Assembly: GCF_001423085.1 (NCBI RefSeq) | Contig: NZ_LMNU01000014.1 | Span: 1 to 35,659 of the forward strand | Direction: 5' to 3' | Origin: Methylobacterium sp. Leaf125 | GTDB lineage: Bacteria; Pseudomonadota; Alphaproteobacteria; Rhizobiales; Beijerinckiaceae | Length of the DNA: 35,659 nucleotides | Shown: one piece after another, positions 14,995 to 24,245 of the stretch | Layout: every line of letters begins with the position of its first letter | How positions within the stretch are numbered: the first letter of the stretch is position 1 | Notes under the pieces: generated by a model | Database searches by the model: none | Seen by the model: only the letters and a program-made list of their open reading frames with translations | What the model was told of the DNA's origin: nothing | Translations under genes and position numbers: made by a program

Positions 14995-16497
14995 TCAAGC
15001 GCTTTTCAACAAGCGATCGGCCATGCCTCGCTTTACGAACTCGGGTGCCGGCCAGACTGCGGCCTCATCGCCAGCGATGGCAGCCGATCCGCGTTGCCAG
15101 TTCTTGGCCCGGTAGAGGGCTTCATCGGCTTTTTTCATCATGCTGCTTCGGCTCGCGATTGTCTTATCAAAGCGGCAGGCGCCAATCGTAGCCGAGACCG
15201 TGATGACCTTACCTGCCGTCTCCACGTCATGGCGCAGATTTTCGAGGAGATTTCGTAGCAGCCAAGACAGCGCGGCGTAGTCGGTCTCATCGGTTACGAC
15301 GAGTGCGAACTCGTCACCGCCGATCCGAGCGGCAAGGCCACTCTCGCCGCATGCCGCCTGCAGCTTTGTGGCCATCACGCGTAGAACCTCATCACCAGCG
15401 GGATGCCCACAGCTGTCGTTGACGCCCTTGAAATGGTCGAGGTCTATGAGGAGCAACACGAAGCCAGCGTCGCTCTCGCGCGCCAAGCGGATCCGCTCGT
15501 CCACGAAGAGATTAAGGCGGCTACGACTAGCTAAGCCCGTCAGATCGTCGGTTTGGGCCATGTGGCGCAGGGCCTGCTCCATGGCGTGCCGCTCGGTGAT
15601 GTCCTGGAACACCCCGATCAGGGCGACCGGCTCACCCGCGCGCAACTCGACCTCACCCATGCAGCGGACCCGCAAGTCCTCGCCTTGCGCATTGCGGAAG
15701 TCGGTCTCGATGTCGAAGGGCACGCCGTGCGATAGAGCGCGTGCGACCGCGGCCTCGACCAGAGCGCGTCCCTGGGGCGAGTAGAAGTCGAGGGCGGTTT
15801 CCAGGGACGTGCCGTCCCCCACGGGAACTCCGTGGATGGCATACGTTTGGTCGGACCAAGCCGTGTGGTGGGTGCGCAAGCAGAGCCGCCATGAACCGAT
15901 CCGGGCCATGCGCTCGGCTTGGTGAAGCAGGCGGTTGCTGCGGTCGAGCGCCTCCAGGTCCCGGCGGCGTTCCTCCGCGAGCCGGACGAGGCTCATGGTG
16001 TTGCTACGGGCGGCAAGTACGGTCTCTGCGAGTTGAGCGAGATCCCGCAGTATCGCGATACCAGCCTCGTCGATCTCTCTCGCTTCTCGGTCGATGACGC
16101 AGAGCGTGGCTACAGCGATAGGACCGGCACCGTGGGCGCGTTCGATGCGGATCGGCATACCGGCATAGAACCGGATATGCGGCGAGCCCGTGACCAGGGG
16201 ATTGCTTGCGAAGCGCGGATCTCGGGTCGCGTCCGTAACGATCAATAAGTCGTCCGCCCGCAGCGCATGCGTGCAGAATGCGTCCTCACGCGGCGTCTCG
16301 CTCACGTCCAGTCCGCAGGATGCCTTGAACCATTGCCGGGTTTCGTCGACCATCGTGACAAGAGCTATCGGACAACCCAACAGGCGCTGGGCCATGCTGA
16401 CCAGCGTATCGAACTCCTGCTCGGGAGGCGTATAGAGGATTCCGAGCCCGGCTAAGCACGTGAGCCGTTCGGCCTCATCAGTCGTCGCACTCATCAT
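14995..16497 (-). CDS. GAF-PAS-GGDEF diguanylate cyclase
   Basis: The 500-residue protein starts at ATG 16497 (MMSATTDEAERL). A GAF domain (about 10-165, with PREDAFCTHAL and VTDATRDPRFASNPLV) is followed by a PAS domain (about 190-305, GSWRLCLRTHHTAWSDQTYA) and a GGDEF domain (about 315-480). The catalytic GGDEF is at 393-397 and the supporting LLLIDLDHFKGVNDSCGHPAGD is intact, so c-di-GMP synthesis is expected. The inhibitory RxxD site five residues before GGDEF is missing. No membrane segment, so it is cytosolic. A longer in-frame ATG at 16617 gives 40 extra residues without similarity. The same GAF type (LVTGxPxxRFYAG) occurs in the big kinase at 26184. Confidence 0.92.
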   Translation of the reverse strand: MMSATTDEAERLTCLAGLGILYTPPEQEFDTLVSMAQRLLGCPIALVTMVDETRQWFKASCGLDVSETPREDAFCTHALRADDLLIVTDATRDPRFASNPLVTGSPHIRFYAGMPIRIERAHGAGPIAVATLCVIDREAREIDEAGIAILRDLAQLAETVLAARSNTMSLVRLAEERRRDLEALDRSNRLLHQAERMARIGSWRLCLRTHHTAWSDQTYAIHGVPVGDGTSLETALDFYSPQGRALVEAAVARALSHGVPFDIETDFRNAQGEDLRVRCMGEVELRAGEPVALIGVFQDITERHAMEQALRHMAQTDDLTGLASRSRLNLFVDERIRLARESDAGFVLLLIDLDHFKGVNDSCGHPAGDEVLRVMATKLQAACGESGLAARIGGDEFALVVTDETDYAALSWLLRNLLENLRHDVETAGKVITVSATIGACRFDKTIASRSSMMKKADEALYRAKNWQRGSAAIAGDEAAVWPAPEFVKRGMADRLLKSA

Positions 16498-17174
16498 GCC
16501 CTTTGATGGGATCGAGCGGGTTAAGAAGCGCCTATCGCTCTGTACAAAAGCCGACGGAGCGCTGATCACTGCGACAGGGATCGAGAGGCCGCCTCTCGGA
16601 AGCGGGCTGAGAATCATTCACTGGACTGGCTGTACAGCGGACTAGCTGTTCCCGCCCCAACCACGCCGTAGCCAGAAGTCTGGGGCGTTACCCAAAAGCG
16701 GTCATTTCCAACGGGCCCGGCACCCTGGACGAAAACCCAGATTGGAGCCTGAGGCCACGAGCATCGTGAGAGGCGAGCTGAGCATCAGGTTCCCGGTGGC
16801 CCGCAGGCAGGGGGGGCAAGTCTCAGAAGGCCCGAACGGGGATGCGGACTATTCGTGGGCCCGGAACAACGCACCCATCGCAGTATTGCCGGACAGGACG
16901 GCGCAGCCCGTCGACGCGCGGTCCGCGTCCTCGGTATCCCGCGTTCCGTCAGCCACGTTTTCCCAGCCTGCCCCCGCGCGGCGACCCTTCCCCCGCAAGC
17001 TGTCGAGCGGGGCGCCGTCACACCAACTTCGTTCCCGCACTGTTGTCCGGTAAAAGGTTCGCGATATGCTTACCCATACAAACCGGATCGCGCCATGAGG
17101 CATTTGAGGCTTTGCCAGACCGAGGTATGGGCATGGCTGGGCGTGAGGAAGACCCGCGATTCCGTCACCTTCGC
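16498..17174. other. Intergenic stretch of about 680 bases, no gene seen
   Basis: Between the GGDEF gene start and the kinase gene end. Several overlapping frames exist but all are Arg/Pro-rich or lack a ribosome binding site. One AT-rich pocket with a start (17095) would give a 27-residue peptide that I do not support. The promoter of the GGDEF gene should lie in the first 100 bases. Confidence 0.5.
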
Positions 17175-19223
17175 CTAGGTTCGCTTTCCACCGAGGACGA
17201 CACGGAGCGAATGAGCGAGCTCATCCCGCCGGTAAGGCTTGTTGAGAACCGGGAGATCACCACGCCCGATCACCTGGCCCTCTTCGAGGTTGGCGACGTA
17301 CCCGGAGGTTAGGAGGACCCTGAGGCCGGGTCGGAGGCGCTGGGCCTCTACGGCAAGCTGCGAACCGTTCATGCCCCCCGGCATCATCACGTCAGAAAAC
17401 AGGATGTCGATCCGGGCGACGCCCTGGAGATGGACGAGGGCCTCTGCGGCGTTGCGAGCCACGACCACGCGGTAGTGGAGCTCCTCCAGGCTCTCGACGG
17501 CCATGCCCAGTACCTGTTCGTCGTCCTCGACCAGGAGCACAGTATCGCCTTCCGTCGCCCGTCGTAGCGGAAGGTTGCCACTGCCGGAGCCTGCCTCCTC
17601 GCTAGCCGGTTCCGCGGAGCGGGGGAACAAGAGGTGGAAGGTGGTGCCGGCACCGAGTTCCGTGTCGATGCCGACGAAACCGCCGGCACTACGGGTGAAG
17701 CCGTACACCTGCGACAGGCCAAGGCCTGTTCCCTTGCCGATTTCCTTGGTGGTGAAGAATGGCTCAAACACCCGAGCCATGGTCTCCGGGGAGATCCCGC
17801 TGCCCTGGTCTGTCACCGATACCTCGACATAGGCTCCCGGCGGGACGCCCCTGTCGGCCACCGCCGCGGTGTCGAGATGCACGTTCCTGCTCCGCACGAC
17901 GATCCGCGAGCCGCCCCCCTCCATCGCGTCGCGGGCATTGACGACGAGGTTGAGCACCGCCGCCTCGAACTGGGCCGGGTCGATCCGGATCGGGTCGATG
18001 GTGGGGTCGAGTTCAAGCAGGAGCTCTACGGCGCCGCCAGCCGCCCGTTCGGCTAGTGGCTTGAACTCGGAGAGAAGGCGGTTGGGGTTGATGGTCTGGG
18101 GCCGCAACATCTGCCTGCGGGAAAAAGCCAGAAGCTGCTGGGTGAGTTGTTCGCCGCGCCGCGCCGCGCTCATCGCCGCCTCCGCCAAACGGACGACGCG
18201 CTCCGTGTTCTCCGGCTTGCGCAGCATCATGTCGAGGCCGCCCACAATGACCGTAAGTAGGTTGTTGAAATCGTGCGCCACGCCGCCTGTCAGCTGCCCG
18301 ATGGCCTCCATCTTCTGGGCCTGCCGCAACGCCTCCTCGGTATTCCGCTGGTCGGTCCTGTCGACGACGATGCCCGCCATGCGGACGGGCCTTCCGTCGC
18401 CGCCGTACTCGGTTTTACCCTTAGCCGCGATCCAGCGGATCGCGCCGTCGGTCCGTGACATCCGGCATTCCAGGTCTAAAGTCCCAGTCTCGACTGCCTT
18501 CGCGAAGGCGGCCTCGACCATGGGTCGATCCTCCTGCACGGCGTGGGCCAGGAAGGTGGCCCTGCCCCACGACGAGACAGGCGTGTCGTAGCCGAAGATC
18601 GCGTCGTACCGACTGGAGCGGCGGGTGATGTCGTTGACGAGGTCGAGATCCCACGACCCCATGCCGGCGGAATCGAGCGCGAAGGCCAGGGTCTCGCGCG
18701 CCGCCTCGACCTCGCGCGTGCGTTCCTCGACACGACGCTCCAAGGTCTCGTTCGCGATGCGTAGGCGGCCCTGGGCGTCCTCGCGTTCCCGAAGGTGCTG
18801 CCGGGCCTGATACTGGCGCCTTCGGACACGGAGAGCTGAGGAGACCGCACTGAGGAGCGTCTCGGCGTTGATCGGGCGTTCCAGTAGGACGACGTTACCG
18901 AGGCGTTCGATCACCGCGGCGGCCTTGGCCGTGCGCCGCCCAGCCTGCCGCGTCGCCAGCATGATGAAGGGGAAGTCCGACCAAGGCGGCTGGGACGCTA
19001 CCCAGGCGTCCAGGGATGCCGCATCGACGTCGAGGAGCGCCTCCTCGGTCACGATGGATGTGGCGGCGGACGAGCAGAGGCCATCAAGCCACTCGGCGCT
19101 GTCGGCGCAGACGGTGACGGCGACGCCGGACTTGCCGAGAAGTTGCGCCATGACGACTGCGTCGCGTCCTCGCGGGGCGAGGATCAGGACGCCTTCCACA
19201 TCGGGAACGGGTGCAGACGTCAT
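17175..19223 (-). CDS. Hybrid histidine kinase with degenerate N-terminal receiver
   Basis: The 682-residue protein has a receiver-like fold at the N-terminus (about 10-130) without the acidic pocket or phospho-Asp (SIVTEEAL where Asp is expected). A coiled coil (about 135-177), a PAS domain (about 178-295), a HisKA domain with H317 in GGVAHDFNNLL, a catalytic ATPase domain (N-box near 425-429, then DQGSGI, GKGTGLGLSQVYGF) and a C-terminal receiver (about 560-680) with D611 in FSDVMMPGG follow. The C-terminal domain shows the full DD...D...K set. It is cytosolic. Its start overlaps the KaiC-like gene stop (ATGA), so the two are translated together and probably act in one pathway. Confidence 0.93.
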   Translation of the reverse strand: MTSAPVPDVEGVLILAPRGRDAVVMAQLLGKSGVAVTVCADSAEWLDGLCSSAATSIVTEEALLDVDAASLDAWVASQPPWSDFPFIMLATRQAGRRTAKAAAVIERLGNVVLLERPINAETLLSAVSSALRVRRRQYQARQHLREREDAQGRLRIANETLERRVEERTREVEAARETLAFALDSAGMGSWDLDLVNDITRRSSRYDAIFGYDTPVSSWGRATFLAHAVQEDRPMVEAAFAKAVETGTLDLECRMSRTDGAIRWIAAKGKTEYGGDGRPVRMAGIVVDRTDQRNTEEALRQAQKMEAIGQLTGGVAHDFNNLLTVIVGGLDMMLRKPENTERVVRLAEAAMSAARRGEQLTQQLLAFSRRQMLRPQTINPNRLLSEFKPLAERAAGGAVELLLELDPTIDPIRIDPAQFEAAVLNLVVNARDAMEGGGSRIVVRSRNVHLDTAAVADRGVPPGAYVEVSVTDQGSGISPETMARVFEPFFTTKEIGKGTGLGLSQVYGFTRSAGGFVGIDTELGAGTTFHLLFPRSAEPASEEAGSGSGNLPLRRATEGDTVLLVEDDEQVLGMAVESLEELHYRVVVARNAAEALVHLQGVARIDILFSDVMMPGGMNGSQLAVEAQRLRPGLRVLLTSGYVANLEEGQVIGRGDLPVLNKPYRRDELAHSLRVVLGGKRT

Positions 19224-20731
19224 ACCGCCGACGTCGGCTCTGCGGCGCCCGGGATCAGAGCGACCTTGCCGTCGTAGGTCGGCAATCCGGATAGAATGCC
19301 TTGGAAGTCCGAGAGGGCAGTGCCGACCTGGAGGCCGATGGGGGAGAGCTTGAGTTCCCGGATGGTGCGCTCGTGGGAATTGACCCGGCTCTTCACCACC
19401 GACAGGGCGGTCCGGACCGCACCGTTGGCCTCGAAGTACCGGAAAAGCAGGATGCCGTCGCTGAGGTAGCTCAGGTCGATGTCGGACCGAACGTCGCCGA
19501 TCACGCCGTGCTGGCCGAGGACAAGGAGGGTCGTGGCGCCCTTCTGGTTCAGGTAGTTCAGGAGCTCGTGCATCTGCAGGATGAGGTACTCCTCGCCTGG
19601 CATGGCGTGGATGTACGCGTTCAGGCTGTCGAACACGATGAAGCTCGCGCCCCGTGTCGCCACGGTGTTGCGCACCCTACAGGCGAACTCGCCAGGCGAG
19701 AACTCGGCCGGCTCGATCTCGTCGATGACGAGGCTGCCGCTGGAGAGATGAACGTCAAGATCCATGCCCAGCGCCCTGGCGCGCGTCAGCATGGTCTGGC
19801 GGCCCTCGTCGAACAGGAAGTAGGTAGCCTTCTGCCCCCGGTCCAAAGCCTCAAGCATGCAGCGGACCGCCGTGGTGGTCTTGCCGACACCCGAGGGACC
19901 GAGCAGCAGGGTGTTGGTCGCAGGCGCCAGCCCTCCACCTAGTAGGAGGTCGAGTTCCTCCGAGCCGGTCGAGGCCGGGGTCATGTCGAACTCCGCGGCG
20001 TGGTCGTCCGCGACGAGGCTGGGGAATACCTCGACGCCGCCCGTATCCAGGACGAAGTCGTGAAGTCCGCCGTGGAACTTGACGCCGCGCATCTTGAGGA
20101 CGTCGAGGCGCCTACGGGACGCCCCGAAGCCGCGCCGGACCTGTTCCAGCATGATCACCCCATGGGCGATGCTGTGGAGCTGGACGTCGGCGGTGCCGTC
20201 GTCCAGCAGGAAGACGGTGCATTGCCTGGAGGCGAACATCTGCTTCAGTGCCAGGATCTGGCGGCGGTAGCGAAGCGGATTCTGGGCGAGAAGCCGAAGC
20301 TCGGACAGGCTGTCGAATACCACCCGCTGCGGCTTGAGGCTGTCGACCCGGTCGATCACCTCCCGTACGGTCTCACCGAGCTCGACCTCGGAAGGATGCA
20401 GCACGGATTGCTCGCTGTCGGGATCGAGACCAAGCTCGTTGACGAGCTCATAGACCTCGATCCCATCGAGGGACCACCCGTGCGTCCCAGCTGCGAACGC
20501 AAGCTCGTCGGCACTCTCCGACAGGGTGACGTAAAGGCCCTTCTCCCCCCGCGCGACGCCGTCGAGAAGGAACTGAAGGCCGACCGTCGTCTTGCCGGTC
20601 CCAGGCGTCCCCTCGAGCAGGTAGAGGCGTCCGCGCGTCAGGCCGCCGTCGAGGATCTCGTCAAGGCCGGCGATACCCGTCGAGAGGATGTCGCGACCCC
20701 TGGGGGCATGCGTCGCGGCAAGTTCTGTCAT
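19220..20731 (-). CDS. Double-domain KaiC-like ATPase
   Basis: The 503-residue protein has two RecA-like KaiC domains, each with a Walker A: GTPGTGKTT at 41-49 and GPSGVGKTT at 278-286. The conserved KaiC opening STGIAGLDEILDGGLTRG and the second-domain TGSEELDLLLGGGLAP are clear. Catalytic acidic pairs are LSE (first) and FDE (second), not the EE of cyanobacterial clock KaiC. The tail (VVKSRVNSHERTIRELKLSP) matches the family's C-terminal R-x-SxH-x-IRE box. No KaiA or KaiB gene is near. Family members in non-cyanobacteria pair with kinases and often serve stress functions. ATG 20731 is preferred over ATG 20779 because the family text starts soon after. It overlaps the kinase gene. Confidence 0.93.
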   Translation of the reverse strand: MTELAATHAPRGRDILSTGIAGLDEILDGGLTRGRLYLLEGTPGTGKTTVGLQFLLDGVARGEKGLYVTLSESADELAFAAGTHGWSLDGIEVYELVNELGLDPDSEQSVLHPSEVELGETVREVIDRVDSLKPQRVVFDSLSELRLLAQNPLRYRRQILALKQMFASRQCTVFLLDDGTADVQLHSIAHGVIMLEQVRRGFGASRRRLDVLKMRGVKFHGGLHDFVLDTGGVEVFPSLVADDHAAEFDMTPASTGSEELDLLLGGGLAPATNTLLLGPSGVGKTTTAVRCMLEALDRGQKATYFLFDEGRQTMLTRARALGMDLDVHLSSGSLVIDEIEPAEFSPGEFACRVRNTVATRGASFIVFDSLNAYIHAMPGEEYLILQMHELLNYLNQKGATTLLVLGQHGVIGDVRSDIDLSYLSDGILLFRYFEANGAVRTALSVVKSRVNSHERTIRELKLSPIGLQVGTALSDFQGILSGLPTYDGKVALIPGAAEPTSAV

Positions 20732-21092
20732 CAGGCGGCATCCGGTTGGTGGCAACCAAAGCCCGCGTCGTGGGCTCAAAGGTATCTTGGAAAATGCATT
20801 CGGACGACAACGCCGGCTTAGCGGTTTAGTCCCATGGCATTCGCCCCCCTTCGTGGCCTGGGCAATTAGTCAGTCTCATCCGCAGAGGGCGGTCGGCTCA
20901 TTGGTCAAAACCTGACACTTGGTCTTGGCCGATACGAAAACAGATCAGCTCCGCCCGCGATGTTGCGATGCAGCATTTTGCGGTCTCGGTCGTTGTATCA
21001 CTGCTACCCTCGCATCGCCGCGTGAGGGACGGCACGAGGAGATCCGTCCGCCGGGGGGAACCTCGTTGCTGCCACCCTCGGAAGGCTCCACG
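20732..21092. other. Intergenic region upstream of KaiC-like and exported genes
   Basis: About 360 bases between divergent genes. It should hold the promoters of the KaiC-kinase operon (minus) and the exported protein at 21093 (plus). No clear EcfG-type site was found on the minus strand. Confidence 0.5.
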
Positions 21093-21446
21093 ATGCGTCT
21101 CGCCCCGATCCTCGCGACCCTCACCCTCGTGCTCTCGCCGCTTCCGGCGCTAGCATCGTCCTGCGCCGAGCAGATCGGGACCATCGAGCGCCGTCTCGAC
21201 AGCGCCGGAGCCGTCCAGGTCACTGGTCTGCAGGACGGCCATAGCGTCCGGACGGGATCACCCCGTGGCGTCGAAGGCGTTCGCACGGGCGCGCCGAGCG
21301 ACCTCGACATGGTTTCGACGGCCGATCACGTGGCGTCAGCCAGGACTTTGATCATTCGCGCGGCGGACGAGGACCGGCGCGGCGACAAGCGCGCCTGCGA
21401 GAACACCATGAGCGAGGCCAAGGGCATGATAGGCGCCCTGCCGTAG
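21093..21446 (+). CDS. Exported small hypothetical protein
   Basis: A 117-residue product begins with a signal peptide (MRLAPILATLTLVLSPLPAL, cleavage near ALA-SS). The mature protein is helical: CAEQIGTIERRLDSAGAVQV, then a Gly-rich loop, then HVASARTLIIRAADEDRRGD and CENTMSEAKGMIG. Two Cys could form a disulfide in the periplasm. GGAAGG lies 7 bases before ATG 21093. The Gly-rich loop and amphipathic helices resemble several Methylobacterium exported proteins of unknown function. A longer frame is open upstream but has no protein-like text. Confidence 0.75.
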   Translation: MRLAPILATLTLVLSPLPALASSCAEQIGTIERRLDSAGAVQVTGLQDGHSVRTGSPRGVEGVRTGAPSDLDMVSTADHVASARTLIIRAADEDRRGDKRACENTMSEAKGMIGALP

Positions 21447-21514
21447 GCACCGCATAATGGGCCGGTCCGGGATCGGCCCGGATCGGCCCACCATCGACAT
21501 GGGAGCGCAAGGTG

Positions 21515-21796
21515 ATGCTGGGACCCGCCGAATTCGAGGACATGCGACTGGACCTTGCCGCCGCCGAACAGGCGGCGTTGTACGATGTCGCCTTCGCCAG
21601 CCTGAACCGCCATTGGACTGCCCGCGGTGCGACCTCGGTCGGCAGCGTCTCGCGGATCTGCGAACTCGTCCATGCCCGTGCCGCCGACCGCCCCAGGTCG
21701 GATTGGAAGGCCGTCGTGACGGAAGCGACCGGTGAGGCCGGCTTTCATGTCCGATGGGATGGTGACGAAGTCGCGTCGCTTGTTACCTGCCCTTGA
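21515..21796 (+). CDS. Small soluble hypothetical protein
   Basis: The 93-residue frame reads MLGPAEFEDMRLDLAAAEQA, then LYDVAFASLNRHWTARGATS and ends VRWDGDEVASLVTCP. GGGAG lies upstream at the right distance for ATG 21515 or GTG 21512. It is helical with no signal peptide or membrane segment. I do not recognise it. Confidence 0.5.
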   Translation: MLGPAEFEDMRLDLAAAEQAALYDVAFASLNRHWTARGATSVGSVSRICELVHARAADRPRSDWKAVVTEATGEAGFHVRWDGDEVASLVTCP

Positions 21797-21807
21797 GTAT
21801 CAGTGGA

Positions 21808-22029
21808 TTACGCCAGGAAGCTGCGCCGGACGTCCCGCAACATTGCCAGCGCGTCCATGTCGGCCCACAGCCCTTGCAAGGCATCGGAAGTGTCGAAACC
21901 TGTCGCAGCGAGGATCATGGTGGTGACGGCCTGCGCAGACGTTGAGGTCTCCGCATCGACGATGCAGGCGTTCAACTCCGCAAGGCATTCCGGCCGCCGA
22001 ATACCTGAAATCGGTGTTCTTATGGGCAT
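21808..22029 (-). CDS. 73-residue hypothetical protein
   Basis: The frame from ATG 22029 gives MPIRTPISGIRRPECLAELN, then ACIVDAETSTSAQAVTTMIL and ends LRDVRRSFLA. The text is normal helical protein with a hydrophobic core and no Arg/Pro bias, so it is likely real. It is convergent with the gene ending at 21796, with 11 bases between the stops. Function unknown. Confidence 0.5.
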   Translation of the reverse strand: MPIRTPISGIRRPECLAELNACIVDAETSTSAQAVTTMILAATGFDTSDALQGLWADMDALAMLRDVRRSFLA

Positions 22030-22208
22030 TGATCGACCCCCGCCGACCAATGTCGACAAATTCTTCTAGCACGAAGCGTTCGTCGCATGTGTAAAACCGT
22101 CGGGCGGATTATTCGCCCATCTTGTTAGATTCTTGTCCGCTTCGGACCGGTTCTCGCACTCTCCCTCCGTTTCACGTATGATCGAGCACAATCGAAAGGG
22201 CGGGCCTG

Positions 22209-22487
22209 ATGTCGGATAGACGGGAACTCTACCAAAGCCCCAACGGAGACTCCTGGCACCTCGGGCGGGAGCCGACAAATGGTCGGGCGTTCGTCATCCA
22301 CCAACCCAACGGCCCATCCGGCGGACGGCTCCGCCACGTCGAGCTTGGGGCCTTCCTCAGCGACGGAACGGGCAAGCCCGAGCAGCAGGCGCTTCTGCGC
22401 CTGATCGGAACGCTCGTGGACGTTCCCCCTTACGCCGACCGGATGGACGGCAGGGAGCCGACGACGACGCTACCACCCGTGCCCTGA
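22209..22487 (+). CDS. 92-residue hypothetical protein
   Basis: The product MSDRRELYQSPNGDSWHLGR continues with a VFVIHQPNG-like strand, a GGRLRHVELGAFLSDG stretch and a helix (QQALLRLIGTLVDV), ending in a Pro-rich tail. AAAGGGCGGG upstream acts as ribosome binding site. The pattern YxSPNGDxW...HxPN..SGG is recurrent in Methylobacterium-type hypothetical proteins of unknown function. No signal peptide. Confidence 0.65.
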   Translation: MSDRRELYQSPNGDSWHLGREPTNGRAFVIHQPNGPSGGRLRHVELGAFLSDGTGKPEQQALLRLIGTLVDVPPYADRMDGREPTTTLPPVP

Positions 22488-22534
22488 CGTCGGAAGTGGC
22501 CGTTACGTCCTCGGCATAATGTTCCGGCAGGCTT

Positions 22535-22732
22535 TCAGGCCGCCTCGGGCACGCCTCGTAACGCAAGAACCGCCTCGGCTTCGAAGAGGGCCGTCACGGC
22601 CTTGCCGAGCCTGTTCAGCACGGCCTCGTCCATTATGACTGGGAAGGCTGTTTCCAACGCGCGAGTTGCTCCGACGATGGCCGCTCGCGCAGCCGATGAA
22701 CGCGGCATACGTCGAATTTTGATGATGGGCAT
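22535..22732 (-). CDS. 65-residue helical hypothetical protein
   Basis: ATG 22732 is preceded by AGGATG. The product MPIIKIRRMPRSSAARAAIV continues as an Ala-rich helix (ATRALETAFPVIMDEAVLN) and ends with VTALFEAEAVLALRGVPEAA. It has a basic N-terminus and a helical core and no known domain. It is on the opposite strand to its neighbours. Function unknown. Confidence 0.5.
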   Translation of the reverse strand: MPIIKIRRMPRSSAARAAIVGATRALETAFPVIMDEAVLNRLGKAVTALFEAEAVLALRGVPEAA

Positions 22733-22833
22733 GGGGCATCCTGTGAGGATTCGAGTATGCGCCACGATTGGATATTCGCCTAAGCTTATCGCGGATTGCC
22801 CCGCCGACTCGGCCGCCGGCTCGACGGACACGG

Positions 22834-23058
22834 TCACATCCAACTCCCGTCGTTGATCCGTGCCCTGATCGGCTGCCACTCCGCCAGGGCGTGAGCTTGA
22901 GCGATTCCGGCCGCGAGGGCGGCGGAGGCGGAGGGGTAGGAACCCTGGGACTGGTACGGGTGATAGCCCGCCGTCGTGACCGACCATCGGAAGCGGCCCT
23001 TCTCGCTCCGGCAGGCCGAGACGGCCACGCTGTGGTTGGGCAACGAGGGAGTGCGCAT
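22834..23058 (-). CDS. 74-residue hypothetical protein
   Basis: The frame starts at ATG 23058 (MRTPSLPNHSVAVSACRSEK), continues GRFRWSVTTAGYHPYQSQGS and ends ALAEWQPIRARINDGSWM. It looks like a small beta-alpha fold with aromatic residues. The text is protein-like and not biased. I do not recognise a family. Confidence 0.5.
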   Translation of the reverse strand: MRTPSLPNHSVAVSACRSEKGRFRWSVTTAGYHPYQSQGSYPSASAALAAGIAQAHALAEWQPIRARINDGSWM

Positions 23059-23185
23059 TGTTATGTCATCCCACGTCGGCGCGTCCCGACCAAGCGGTAT
23101 CGGTCCTCGCGTAATGGCCTTCGGACAGCCGCGATGCGCTCATTGACACGGCTTGGCTCGGCGATCTTATGAACCTGCCTGCAGG

Positions 23186-24196
23186 ATGAATCCCGTGACA
23201 ACTGAAACCCCGAGCCCGGCCGCGTGGACGGCGGATCACTTGCGGCTCGCCGTTGACGCGGCGGGAGTGGCGCTATGGTCCTGGAACGTTGACGACGACT
23301 CCTTCACGATGGATGCGCGCGGCTACGGCCTCTGGGGGGCACCCCTCGACCGGACGGTGACCTTTGAAGACTTGTCCGGTTTCATCCACCCAGCGGACCG
23401 CAACCGGGTGCGCGCGGCCTTCTCGGCGACGCGGGCTCTAATGGGCACCTACGAGATCGACTTCCGCATCATGCAAGGCAAGGACGTGCGCTGGGTCTCG
23501 GCACGGGGCCAGGGCAACGACCACAATATCGTCGGCCGGACCATGTTCGGCGTCTTCCTCGACGTGACCGGCCGCAAGCAGGCCGAGGAGGGCCATGAGC
23601 TTCTCGCCGGCGAGATGAGCCACCGGGTCAAGAACCTGCTCGCCATCGCAAGCGGCCTGACCGCCATCACTTCGCGTTCGACGACGACCTCCGTCGACAT
23701 GGCCCGCGAGCTCACGCAACGCCTGACCGCCCTGGACCGGGCCCACGACCTTGTCCGGCCGCTGCCCGGAAGCGAGGGCAAGGCCGCACTCCTCGGCGAC
23801 CTGATCGCGATCCTTCTGGCGCCCTACGACGACATGGGTGCCTTCAGCGGCCGTATCCGGGTGTCCGTGCCGCGGATGGGCGTCGGCGAGGCAGCGGCGA
23901 CGACTTTGGCGCTCGTCGTGCACGAACTAGCTACCAACTCCCTTAAGTACGGTGCGCTCTCGGTGCCGACCGGCACCCTCGACGTGTCCTGCTCCTCGCA
24001 GGAGTACGTGGTCGTTATCGCGTGGACGGAAAGGGGTGGGCCCGCGGTGGCCGAACCTTCCGGGCCCGGGGGATACGGAAGCAAGCTCCTGGAACGTGCC
24101 ATGACCCGGCAACTAGATGGCTCGATCCACCGGGAATGGAATACGGCCGGCGTCGTCGCCACCCTCACGATGAACAAGGCTTATCTCGCTTCCTGA
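23186..24196 (+). CDS. PAS-HWE histidine kinase, soluble
   Basis: The 336-residue protein has a PAS domain (about 15-130, VALWSWNVDDDSFTMDARGY and RWVSARGQG) and an HWE kinase core (about 135-335). The phosphorylated His is in GEMSHRVKNLLA, the N-box HELATNSLKYGALS and the WTERGGPAV box are intact. HWE kinases feed the PhyR response regulator in the alphaproteobacterial general stress response. No membrane segment, so it is cytosolic. ATG 23186 follows AGG directly, so the ribosome binding site is weak; GTG/TTG starts further up are possible. No receiver partner is adjacent. Confidence 0.92.
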   Translation: MNPVTTETPSPAAWTADHLRLAVDAAGVALWSWNVDDDSFTMDARGYGLWGAPLDRTVTFEDLSGFIHPADRNRVRAAFSATRALMGTYEIDFRIMQGKDVRWVSARGQGNDHNIVGRTMFGVFLDVTGRKQAEEGHELLAGEMSHRVKNLLAIASGLTAITSRSTTTSVDMARELTQRLTALDRAHDLVRPLPGSEGKAALLGDLIAILLAPYDDMGAFSGRIRVSVPRMGVGEAAATTLALVVHELATNSLKYGALSVPTGTLDVSCSSQEYVVVIAWTERGGPAVAEPSGPGGYGSKLLERAMTRQLDGSIHREWNTAGVVATLTMNKAYLAS

Positions 24197-24245
24197 AATG
24201 GCCTGTCCGGACAGCCGGTAGACATGCGGAGTGGGCCTGAATCCG

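Noticed and set aside
17095..17178. 27-residue plus-strand frame starting MRHLRLCQTEVW
   Set aside because: No ribosome binding site or context; it overlaps the end of the kinase gene.
21459..21475. GGGCCG/CGGCCC stem after the exported gene
   Set aside because: Only six base pairs and no T run, so it is not reported as a terminator.
24204..24216. Short palindrome CTGTCCGGACAG just after the PAS-HWE gene
   Set aside because: No T tract and no loop; too short to call a terminator for the plus-strand gene.
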